A stretch of DNA of 17,093 nucleotides from JAICLV01 sp036380925 (GTDB lineage Bacteria > Actinomycetota > Actinomycetes > Acidothermales > Acidothermaceae): positions 1 to 17,093 of the forward strand of contig DASVDW010000059.1 in the NCBI GenBank assembly GCA_036380925.1, given 5' to 3'. The notes under the pieces were generated by a model that was not told where the DNA came from, did no database searches, and was given only the letters and a program-made list of their open reading frames with translations. The position numbers and the translations under genes are program-made. Positions 7,621-13,861 of the stretch are shown in pieces; position 1 is the stretch's first letter, and every line of letters begins with the position of its first letter.

Positions 7621-8895
7621 TCAGGTTAATCCGAGCGCGGCCTTGAACAACTGCGGGTCGAGCGTTTCTTCGATGGTCAACGCCTTGCCTCCGACCCGCA
7701 CCAGCTGCGGCGTGCCGACGTTGCCGTCCTTGCTCGCGCGATCGTCAACCTTGGCCACCCAGCGCGCGTACTTCATCGTCTTGACCGCGTCGACGTACTG
7801 CGGACTGTTCAGCCCGACGCTGCGGCCCAGCGCGATCAGATCATCGATGGTGAAGCCTCCGGACCGCTCCGGCGGCTGGTGCGCGTACACGGCCTCGCGA
7901 AAGGCCTCGAACTTGCCGTCAGCCGCGGCGGCCGCGAGGGCGTTGGCGGCACGCACCGACTCCACGCCGATGAACGACCGCGTGCGGTACTCCACGGACA
8001 CTTTTCCGACGCGGATCGCGGCCTGCAGCGTCGGCCCGTTGATCTCCTCGAACTGCTTGCAGACCGGGCATTGAGGGTCTTCATACGCGATCAACTTCAG
8101 CGGAGCCGACACGCTGCCGACCACGATGCCTCCAGCCTCGGTGGCGCCGGGCGGCGCGACCACCGCGGCCGTCGATTTCGCGGACGACGAGGCGGCGTTC
8201 GCGGCTATCCCGCCGATCGCGGCGCCGCTCAACGCGACCACCGCGACGGTGATGGTGGCCCACCCGCGAAGCTGCTGCCTCCGACGCGATTGCGCCTCGC
8301 GCACCTCCTCCAACTTGCGACGGCGGGAGCCCGACATGCCGGTGGGCATTGGCTTCGCGACCGGATCAGCGGCGAGCCGGCCGTCAACCGACAGGGGGCT
8401 ACGGTTGGCGAAGACCACCGCCAGCAAGACGAGGAACAGCAGGGAGTCGCGGCCGATCTCCAGCAGGTAGTGGGTTTGCGCCACTTGCCCGCCGCCGCCG
8501 AAACACCCGCAGTCGATGCGCAGTCCTCGCAATCCCGCAGACGACACGGCGCCGATGAAGACGGCGAGCAGGCCGGCCGCGATCGCCCCGACCACACGGG
8601 TCGCGACGCCAAAGAGCAGCAGCGCCGCCAGCACGATTTCGAACGCCGGCAATCCGTACGCGACGGGATGGACCAAGGCCTCGGGCAGGATGCGGTACGC
8701 GCGGACCGCACGCACCCCGCCCGCGGGATCGCCGATCTTTGCGACGCCCGCGTAACCGAACACGCCGGCGCCGACGAGTCGCGCGAACAACGACGCCCAC
8801 GGAAGAGCGGTCGCCAGCCACCGCCAACGCGTGGATTTACTTGGGACTGAAGGGATTTCATCCGGATGTGCCGGATGCTTGATCTGGGTTGACAT
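7621..8895 (-). CDS. Fusion of a MauE/DoxX-like membrane redox domain and a DsbA/thioredoxin-fold domain
   Basis: This 424-residue protein is probably an oxidative-folding (disulfide) enzyme with its own membrane redox partner. N-terminal part: four predicted helices (about 31-50, 78-98, 102-120, 148-164) and the MauE-type cysteine motif RIDCGCFGGGGQ (C129, C131) between helices 3 and 4. A basic linker (RRRKLEEVREAQSRRRQQLR, 191-210) leads to a fifth helix (about 212-232). The C-terminal thioredoxin-fold domain has the active site DPQCPVCKQFEE (C276, C279), a helical insert, and GTPQLVRVGG with the usual cis-proline (P396) near its end, as in DsbA-like proteins. With the N-terminus inside, the positive-inside rule puts the basic linker in the cytosol and both cysteine motifs outside. 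The SD AGGAG lies just upstream of ATG 8895. MauE is known as an accessory membrane protein for methylamine dehydrogenase maturation; no such operon is here. Substrates are unknown. Confidence 0.88.
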   Translation of the reverse strand: MSTQIKHPAHPDEIPSVPSKSTRWRWLATALPWASLFARLVGAGVFGYAGVAKIGDPAGGVRAVRAYRILPEALVHPVAYGLPAFEIVLAALLLFGVATRVVGAIAAGLLAVFIGAVSSAGLRGLRIDCGCFGGGGQVAQTHYLLEIGRDSLLFLVLLAVVFANRSPLSVDGRLAADPVAKPMPTGMSGSRRRKLEEVREAQSRRRQQLRGWATITVAVVALSGAAIGGIAANAASSSAKSTAAVVAPPGATEAGGIVVGSVSAPLKLIAYEDPQCPVCKQFEEINGPTLQAAIRVGKVSVEYRTRSFIGVESVRAANALAAAAADGKFEAFREAVYAHQPPERSGGFTIDDLIALGRSVGLNSPQYVDAVKTMKYARWVAKVDDRASKDGNVGTPQLVRVGGKALTIEETLDPQLFKAALGLT

Positions 8896-8910
8896 GACAC
8901 TCCTGAAAGT

Positions 8911-8937
8911 CGAGACGAGCGGCGACCGCTCGTCTCG
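8911..8937 (-). repeat. Perfect 12-bp hairpin between the four-TM gene and the disulfide-fusion gene
   Basis: CGAGACGAGCGG (8911-8922) and CCGCTCGTCTCG (8926-8937) are exact inverted complements around a three-base loop. The hairpin starts three bases after the upstream stop codon (8941-8943) and ends 15 bases before the ATG at 8895, directly ahead of the SD. The run after it on the transcribed strand is ACTTTC, not a full U tract. It could be a partial terminator, an mRNA processing or stability element, or a device that sets different expression for the two genes. Confidence 0.85.
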
Positions 8938-8940
8938 CCA

Positions 8941-9597
8941 TCAGGAGAACGACGCCGCGGCCACCAGGGACGAAGACGGGGGGCCGACCGGCGGCCCGCG
9001 CCGACCGCACTCGTGCGACAGCAGCAGCCGACCAGGTTGGCGTGGCGGAACCCAGGCCGCGACAAAGCTCGTCGTGCGTTGGACGGCCGGCGGCAAGACC
9101 GCCGCGGCGCTGGTTTGGAGCAGGCGGCGAAGCGCTGTGACGACGGCGAGCGTCGGGCGACGAACGAGCCGCCAGCATGCTGCCTCGCCCCCGCGCAGGA
9201 CCAGTGCGAGAACGAGCGCGACCACCAGCTGCACGCCCAACAGCAGCACGCCGCCGCGATCCGTCGGCGCGCACGAGCCATTCGCCGCGCTGGCCGGGCT
9301 GCAAAACAGTCCCGCCCCGCCCGGATGGCTGAACTGGCCGGTGGTGGCGAACAGGTATCCGACGTGCAGCAGCAGTTGGGTTGTCAGCAGCGCCGCGACC
9401 ACGGCGAACACGCCGCGTTCGCGTGAGCTGAGCGCCCATGCCGCCAGCACGACGACCGCGAAAGACCCGAGGACGACGCCCAACGGCGGGTTGTCGCCGT
9501 CCGACTTCGCGCGCAACGCCAGCAGCAGGACAAGCGCGACGACGGCGAAAACGACGGCGCGCGACATGCGCGCCGGGACACCGGGCTCCGCGCTCAC
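8941..9597 (-). CDS. Four-TM membrane protein with a cysteine pair in an outer loop, function unknown
   Basis: This is 218 residues from GTG 9597. That start has GGAGG (9611-9607) nine bases upstream; an internal ATG at 9567 is the alternative, and the frame stays open further 5' without a better signal. Four hydrophobic helices lie at about 14-29, 39-56, 62-84 and 116-135. The loop between helices 3 and 4 (HPGGAGLFCSPASAANGSCAPTD) holds C99 and C109 and should face outward if the N-terminus is inside. Helix 3 contains a histidine (LLLHVGYLF). The remaining about 80 residues are basic, then Gly/Pro/Ser-rich, and carry SHECGRRG near 194-201. I do not recognise a characterised family. It sits directly upstream of the disulfide-fusion gene, which suggests a shared extracytoplasmic redox or metal role, but this is inference. 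Confidence 0.75.
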   Translation of the reverse strand: MSAEPGVPARMSRAVVFAVVALVLLLALRAKSDGDNPPLGVVLGSFAVVVLAAWALSSRERGVFAVVAALLTTQLLLHVGYLFATTGQFSHPGGAGLFCSPASAANGSCAPTDRGGVLLLGVQLVVALVLALVLRGGEAACWRLVRRPTLAVVTALRRLLQTSAAAVLPPAVQRTTSFVAAWVPPRQPGRLLLSHECGRRGPPVGPPSSSLVAAASFS

Positions 9598-9617
9598 GTC
9601 AGACGACCTCCGCGACC

Positions 9618-9645
9618 AGTATCGGCGCCACTCCGACGGGCCCAA
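9618..9645 (-). promoter_or_regulatory. Possible sigma-70-type promoter before the four-TM gene
   Basis: On the reverse strand TTGGGC (9645-9640), a 16-base spacer and GATACT (9623-9618) resemble a -35/-10 pair. The start of transcription would fall close to the SD, leaving a very short leader, so the call is weak. The gene may instead rely on readthrough from the DUF1707 gene 82 bases upstream. Confidence 0.22.
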
Positions 9646-9679
9646 CGGGCCGAAAGTCCTGAAGTTGAGCAGGTTGGGT

Positions 9680-10108
9680 TCAGCGCCGGTAGTACCCGCC
9701 GCCACGCCACGGGTTGTCGTGCCAGTCGGCGCGGCGCGCGCGCCCGGACCCGCCACACCGGGCGCCTAAGAAGACCCGACCGAAGATGAACGCGAACGCG
9801 ATCAGCGCGACGAACGGAAGCAGATGCAACATCAACAACACGCCTGCCACCACCAGCAGCGCACTCCCGATCGACGAGAGCATCACCTGGCTGGACGGCC
9901 CGCGACGCTGCACAGCCGCCGGCTGGTCGAGTCGGGGAAGATCGGCGAACAACACCCGCAGGTCTGCGCCGGTGCGCGCCCGCAACGCCCGCGCGATGCG
10001 CTCCTCGTGCTCGTCTTGGGTCAGCCGGCCATCGGCGAAGTGCCTCGCCAGCGCGGCGATCGCGGCGTCGCGCTCGGCGTCGCCGATGCGAAGTGAATCG
10101 TTCCTCAT
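9680..10108 (-). CDS. DUF1707 (SHOCT-like) membrane protein
   Basis: This is a 142-residue protein. Residues about 5-58 (LRIGDAERDAAIAALARHFADGRLTQDEHEERIARALRARTGADLRVLFADLP) are a textbook DUF1707 domain: R-I/V-x-D-x-E-R-D, then G-R-L-x-x-x-E-F/H-E-E-R. This helical module is typical of actinobacterial membrane proteins and its function is unknown. Two hydrophobic segments follow (about 77-96 and 98-115). The C-terminal tail is basic and ends in WHDNPWRGGGYYRR. The start is ATG 10108, with GGGAAGGG seven bases upstream. It is divergent from the MDR oxidoreductase (70-base gap) and precedes the four-TM gene by 82 bases. Confidence 0.9.
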   Translation of the reverse strand: MRNDSLRIGDAERDAAIAALARHFADGRLTQDEHEERIARALRARTGADLRVLFADLPRLDQPAAVQRRGPSSQVMLSSIGSALLVVAGVLLMLHLLPFVALIAFAFIFGRVFLGARCGGSGRARRADWHDNPWRGGGYYRR

Positions 10109-10153
10109 AAGCGCGCCCTTCCCGTCGCGTCCAGCCTCCGTCCGCGAGAGCCG

Positions 10154-10161
10154 TTGCGCAA
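10154..10161. repeat. TTGCGCAA palindrome, second copy of an 11-base intergenic match
   Basis: The 11-mer CCGTTGCGCAA at 10151-10161 also occurs at 2256-2266. Both copies lie in short divergent intergenic regions. The 8-base core is self-complementary. It could be an operator half or whole site; chance is possible. Confidence 0.25.
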
Positions 10162-10166
10162 GCCGC

Positions 10167-10178
10167 TAGCGTTTGCCC
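10167..10178 (+). promoter_or_regulatory. Leaderless-type -10 box of the MDR oxidoreductase gene
   Basis: TAGCGT (10167-10172) is followed by TTGCCC and then ATG at 10179. The six-base spacing puts the transcription start on the ATG and rules out the in-frame TTG at 10173, which touches the -10 box, as the translation start. Confidence 0.5.
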
Positions 10179-11195
10179 ATGAAAGCGATCATCTACCGAC
10201 GCGACGACCCGGCGCTGCGACTCGTCGATCGAGCCCAGCCCGCTCCCGCCGACGGCGAGGTGCTGGTTCGCGTGGCGGTGTCCGGTGTGAACCCGACCGA
10301 CTGGAAGGGCCGTCGCAACCCGTACCCGGGGACGCCGGCCGGCGCCGACCTGGTTCCGAACCAGGACGGCGCGGGGACGGTCGTCGACGTCGGGGCGGGC
10401 GTCGATCGAGCGCGGGTCGGCGAACGGGTGTGGCTGTGGGAGGCGGCCTGGCAGCGCACCGACGGCACCGCCCAGGAGTTTGTCGCCATCCCCGCCGACC
10501 ACGCGGCGCCGCTGCCCGCGAACGCGTCATTCGAGCTGGGCGCGAGCCTCGGCATTCCTGCGATGACGGCGCATCGCTGCCTCACCGTCGCGGAGGGCGG
10601 CCCCGATCAATTGTCGCCAGGCGCGCTCGCCGGTCGCACGGTGTTGGTGGCGGGAGGCGCCGGCGCCGTCGGGCACGCCGCGATCGAGTTGGCCCGTTGG
10701 GCCGGGGCGCGCGTCGTCGCCACGGTGAGCAGCGAGGAGAAGGCTCGGCTGGCGCGCGCCGCAGGCGCGCACGCCGTCGTCAACTACCGCGAGGCAGCCG
10801 CGGCCGACGCGGTGCGCGCGGCGGCGCCGGACGGCGTCCACATCGTCGTCGAGGTCGCGCCGGTGGCCAACGCCGAGCTCGACACCGCCGTGCTGGCGGC
10901 GGGTGGTTGCGTGGCCGCCTACGCGTCGGGCGCCGAGCCGAGCGTCGCGCTGCCCGTCCGGCAGCTGATGGGTCGCAACATCAGGTGGCAGTTCGTGTTG
11001 GTCTACACGATGCCGGACGACGCGAAGCGACGTGCCGTCGCGGCGATCTGCGCGGCGCTGTCCGGTGGCGCGTTGCACGCCGGCGAGGACGCCGGACTGC
11101 CGCTGCGACGATTCCCACTCGCCCAAACCGAAGCCGCGCACGACGCCGTCGAGGGCGGAGCGATCGGAAAGGTGCTGGTCACGGTCGGCGAATAG
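10179..11195 (+). CDS. Zinc-free MDR oxidoreductase, NADPH:quinone reductase (zeta-crystallin) type
   Basis: This 338-residue cytosolic enzyme probably reduces quinones or enones with NADPH. The GroES-like N-terminal domain (MKAIIYRRDDPALRLVDRAQP, then VRVAVSGVNPTDWKGRRN) is typical of the QOR branch. NQDGAGTVVDVGAGV (about 61-75) is the usual D-G-x-G-x-V turn. The NADPH-binding Rossmann motif is VLVAGGAGAVGHAAIELAR (about 155-173), and IGKVLVTVGE is the usual family end. The catalytic-zinc cysteine and histidine set of true alcohol dehydrogenases is absent (NPTDWK in place of the zinc-ligand region), which fits the QOR branch. The start at ATG 10179 (not TTG 10173) follows from the promoter spacing and family length. 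The gene is monocistronic and converges on the ABC permease gene with a 13-base gap. Substrate not predictable. Confidence 0.88.
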   Translation: MKAIIYRRDDPALRLVDRAQPAPADGEVLVRVAVSGVNPTDWKGRRNPYPGTPAGADLVPNQDGAGTVVDVGAGVDRARVGERVWLWEAAWQRTDGTAQEFVAIPADHAAPLPANASFELGASLGIPAMTAHRCLTVAEGGPDQLSPGALAGRTVLVAGGAGAVGHAAIELARWAGARVVATVSSEEKARLARAAGAHAVVNYREAAAADAVRAAAPDGVHIVVEVAPVANAELDTAVLAAGGCVAAYASGAEPSVALPVRQLMGRNIRWQFVLVYTMPDDAKRRAVAAICAALSGGALHAGEDAGLPLRRFPLAQTEAAHDAVEGGAIGKVLVTVGE

Positions 11196-11208
11196 CGCCG
11201 CGACGCCC

Positions 11209-12849
11209 CTAGCCACCGCGCAGGTCGCGTCGAGTGAACGCGGCCACGCCAACAGCCGCCGCAAGGAGTCCGGCCCCAACCATCACGACGATCGCCGTCG
11301 CCGTCATGGGTTGGCTCGGGAGGCGGGCGAGGTGGTGGAAGGGCGAGACGCCCACCACGGCGGCCGGCCACCTGAGGGAAGAGCCGATCATTTCGAGGAT
11401 GTAGCCGAGCACCGCGAGCGTCACCGGCGCGACGATCGTCAGCTGCGGCATCGCGCCGAACATCAAGACCGCGATCCCAATGAACAGCACGACGATGGTG
11501 AGCGTCCCAGCGAACGGCTGCACGATCTGCGCAACGCCCACAGGGGCGCCCGACCACCTCACGCCCGCCCACACACCAAGCGTGGTGACGACGACGAGCA
11601 CGGCGGTGGCGAGAAACGCGTCGACGGCGGTCATCGCGAGCCAGCGCCAACGCACGACGCCGCGCACCAGCAGGTTGGGCAGCCGGCCGGCGCACTCCTC
11701 TTGCCAGGCCGCGCCGACGCGCCAACCGGTGAACGCGGCGAACGGCAAGGCCGTGAACGCCGCCATGTAACTGACGAAGCCGACGGCGGGATCGGACAGG
11801 TCCATGCCCATCGACTGGATGAGTTTGCGATAGCTGTCGTCCTGGTTGATGAAGTCGACGATCGCCTTGGTCATCAAGCCGAAGACCACCGCGCAGACGG
11901 CGAGCGTGATGCTCCACGCGAGCAGCAGGCCGCCGCCCAGGCGCCAGCCGAACCGCGCGGGACCGCCCAGCAGACGCAAGCTTGACTCCGGGCTTTCTGT
12001 CGACCGAAGCAGCGCCGCCCCGGTGTCGCGGCGGGCACGCAGCAAGACCGCGGTGATCCCGAGCAAAGCAGCGAAGACCGCAGGCGGCGCCAGCCATTGC
12101 CAATCGTCGCCGCCGTAAACGCGCACTCGGTCGAGCCAGCCGAACGGACTCAGCGCCGACAGCCAGCTTCGGGAGTGGCTCGAATTCGCGACCGCGCGCA
12201 ACAGAAAGGCCAACGCGACGAAACCGAGGCCAGCGGCGGTGGCTAGCCGCCGCGGCGCGAACACCTGCGCGGCCAGCGCGCCTGCGGCCACGGCCACCGC
12301 CGTGAACAAGAACAACCCAATCGCCCACGCGGCCGCGCCCGCAGCCGGTTCGCCGAGCACCACGAAGGGCAGCGCGCCGAAGGCGCCAACGCCGGCCGCG
12401 GCCAACGTCAACACCAGCAGATTGGCCGCGAGCGAGTGACGCGCGCTGAGCGGGCGGCTCAGCGCGAGTTCGGCGCGTCCGACGTCCTCTTCCCCTCTGG
12501 TCAGCCGGACGACGTTGAGCACCGCCCAGCTGGCCACGACGAGCATGACCATCCAGCCGGCGTCCCAGACCGCGAAGCCGCCCGCGGTGTCGATCCGGCC
12601 CGGCACACCTTGCATCACCCGCACCGCGGTCGAGGACGACAGTTCAAGCAGTCGTTGGCGGGCGGCGGTGGTCGGGTAGGCGTGGCGAAACACCAGCACC
12701 TCGACCGCCATGTAGACGGCGACCGAAAGCCACAGCAGCGTCACGCCGCGGCGGATCAGCCGCCAGGTCAGCCTCGTTTGGCCGGTCAGGATGGGCCGCC
12801 GACTTGGTTTCGTGGAGGGCAAGGTCGCGGGCGCGACGACGCTGGTCAC
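11209..12849 (-). CDS. ABC-2 type exporter permease, polyketide-antibiotic-exporter-like
   Basis: This 546-residue membrane protein, with about 12 hydrophobic helices in two similar halves, is the channel of an exporter driven by the ATPase encoded just upstream. The cytosolic signature VRLTRGEEDVGRAELALSRPLSARHSLAANLL after the second helix matches the R-x-E-E-x-x-G-R-x-E-L pattern of the actinobacterial exporter family linked to drug and polyketide resistance. A related motif, WRVGAAWQEECAGRLPNLLVRGVVRWRWL, recurs in the second half. The GTG start (12849) overlaps the ATPase stop as GTGA. The reading frame stays open far upstream, but that part is arginine-rich shadow sequence inside the ATPase gene and was discarded. 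The transported compound is unknown; no biosynthetic genes are nearby. Transcription converges with the MDR gene. Confidence 0.88.
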   Translation of the reverse strand: MTSVVAPATLPSTKPSRRPILTGQTRLTWRLIRRGVTLLWLSVAVYMAVEVLVFRHAYPTTAARQRLLELSSSTAVRVMQGVPGRIDTAGGFAVWDAGWMVMLVVASWAVLNVVRLTRGEEDVGRAELALSRPLSARHSLAANLLVLTLAAAGVGAFGALPFVVLGEPAAGAAAWAIGLFLFTAVAVAAGALAAQVFAPRRLATAAGLGFVALAFLLRAVANSSHSRSWLSALSPFGWLDRVRVYGGDDWQWLAPPAVFAALLGITAVLLRARRDTGAALLRSTESPESSLRLLGGPARFGWRLGGGLLLAWSITLAVCAVVFGLMTKAIVDFINQDDSYRKLIQSMGMDLSDPAVGFVSYMAAFTALPFAAFTGWRVGAAWQEECAGRLPNLLVRGVVRWRWLAMTAVDAFLATAVLVVVTTLGVWAGVRWSGAPVGVAQIVQPFAGTLTIVVLFIGIAVLMFGAMPQLTIVAPVTLAVLGYILEMIGSSLRWPAAVVGVSPFHHLARLPSQPMTATAIVVMVGAGLLAAAVGVAAFTRRDLRGG

Positions 12850-13754
12850 CGTGGGTCCCGCACGCCGTACAAGCCGAGAAAGACCTGCTCGAGATCGGGC
12901 TCGCGAGTCTTGATGGACACGACGCGGCGCCGGCCAAGCTCCGCGAGCACCGCCTGCGGCGAGCCGCTGACGGAAAGCCGCAGCGCCGCGCCGTCCGGCT
13001 CTTCGCTGACGACGCCGGGGATGTTCGCGAACGACGGCGCCCGACCGTCGAAGACAACGTCGATGACGGTGAGGTCGTGTTGCGCGTTTCGCAGCGCGTC
13101 GAGCGAGCCGACCTCGACCAGCCGCCCGGCGCGAAGCAACGCCACCCGGCCGCACACGTCCTCGACCTCGTCGAGGATGTGCGACGACAGAAAGACGGTC
13201 TGGCCACGCGCGGCCGACTCGCGCACGACGCGTTGGAATTCGGCTTCCATCAAGGGATCCAGACCCGCACTGGGCTCATCGAGGAGCAACACGTCGGGCT
13301 GCGACATCAACGCGGCGATCAACGCGACCTTTTGCCGATTTCCTTTGGAGAGGCTGCCAACACGACGGCTTGGGTCGAGGTCGAAGCGCTGCAGAAGTTC
13401 GTCTCGGTACGGCTCGTTGACGCCGCCTGACAGCGCGCCAAGAAAATGCAGCACTTCGACGCCGGTGAGCTGCGGCCACAACGCGACGTCGCCGGCGACA
13501 TACCCGATGTGCTGATGCGCTCGCTCCACGTCGTCGACAGGGACGCCCATGATCCATGCGCGGCCGGCGGTCGGCCTGATGAGACGCAGCAACAACCTGA
13601 TGGTCGTCGTCTTGCCGGCCCCATTGGGCCCGAGGAATCCAAAGACCTCGCCGCGCTCGACGCACAGGTCAAGACCGTCGAGCGCGACGACGTCGCCGAA
13701 TCGCTTGGTCAGCCGCTCCGTGCGGATGGCAACCGCGTCGTGTTGGCCAGCCAT
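12846..13754 (-). CDS. ABC transporter ATP-binding protein (ABC-2 exporter ATPase)
   Basis: This 302-residue cytosolic ATPase forms an exporter with the coupled permease. Walker A is GPNGAGKTT (42-50), the signature is SLSKGNRQKVAL (LSKGN at 135-139), Walker B is VLLLDEP (155-161) followed by the D-loop SAGLD, and the switch histidine is SSH (H192). The Q-loop region reads GYVAGDV rather than the common GYxPQ/E. LSKGNRQK is a usual variant in this exporter subfamily, so it is not a defect. A C-terminal extension of about 90 residues (from ~215) fits the DrrA-type regulatory domain. The ATG start 13754 has GAGGT six bases upstream. It is the first gene of the pair, and the surface-protein gene upstream is on the same strand, 107 bases away. 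Confidence 0.93.
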   Translation of the reverse strand: MAGQHDAVAIRTERLTKRFGDVVALDGLDLCVERGEVFGFLGPNGAGKTTTIRLLLRLIRPTAGRAWIMGVPVDDVERAHQHIGYVAGDVALWPQLTGVEVLHFLGALSGGVNEPYRDELLQRFDLDPSRRVGSLSKGNRQKVALIAALMSQPDVLLLDEPSAGLDPLMEAEFQRVVRESAARGQTVFLSSHILDEVEDVCGRVALLRAGRLVEVGSLDALRNAQHDLTVIDVVFDGRAPSFANIPGVVSEEPDGAALRLSVSGSPQAVLAELGRRRVVSIKTREPDLEQVFLGLYGVRDPR

Positions 13755-13761
13755 ACCCGCA

Positions 13762-13841
13762 CCTCACCTCAGTCACCGTCCAGCTAAGCGGGCGAATTGC
13801 CGGATGGACACGGCCATTGGTCCCGGCTGGCCGAGGTGAGG
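13762..13841 (-). repeat. Inverted repeat that can mask the ABC ATPase SD in readthrough mRNA
   Basis: CCTCACCTC (13762-13770) and GAGGTGAGG (13833-13841) are exact 9-base inverted complements 62 bases apart, in the 107-base gap between the surface-protein stop and the ATPase start. On the transcribed strand the promoter-proximal arm is CCTCACCTC and the distal arm GAGGTGAGG contains the SD of the ATPase gene. A nested repeat, CGGCCA (13811-13816) and TGGCCG (13828-13833), abuts it. Transcripts starting inside the gap would lack the masking arm. Confidence 0.45.
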
Positions 13842-13861
13842 GCGGCAGGGCGACGGCAACC

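Noticed and set aside
9640..9652. GGCCC-GTT-GGGCC stem as a terminator of the DUF1707 gene
   Set aside because: There are only five base pairs, no U tract, and such GC stems are common by chance in this sequence.
9598..9756. Longer N-terminus of the four-TM protein from 9756
   Set aside because: It overlaps the DUF1707 gene and has no ribosome binding site, whereas GTG 9597 has GGAGG nine bases upstream.
12850..13155. N-terminal extension of the ABC permease up to 13155
   Set aside because: It lies inside the ATPase gene, is Arg-rich and does not look like protein. The GTG at 12849 forms a typical GTGA overlap.
12846..13754. LSKGN instead of LSGGQ as a sign of a defective ABC ATPase
   Set aside because: LSKGNRQK is usual in this exporter subfamily and the Walker motifs and switch histidine are intact.
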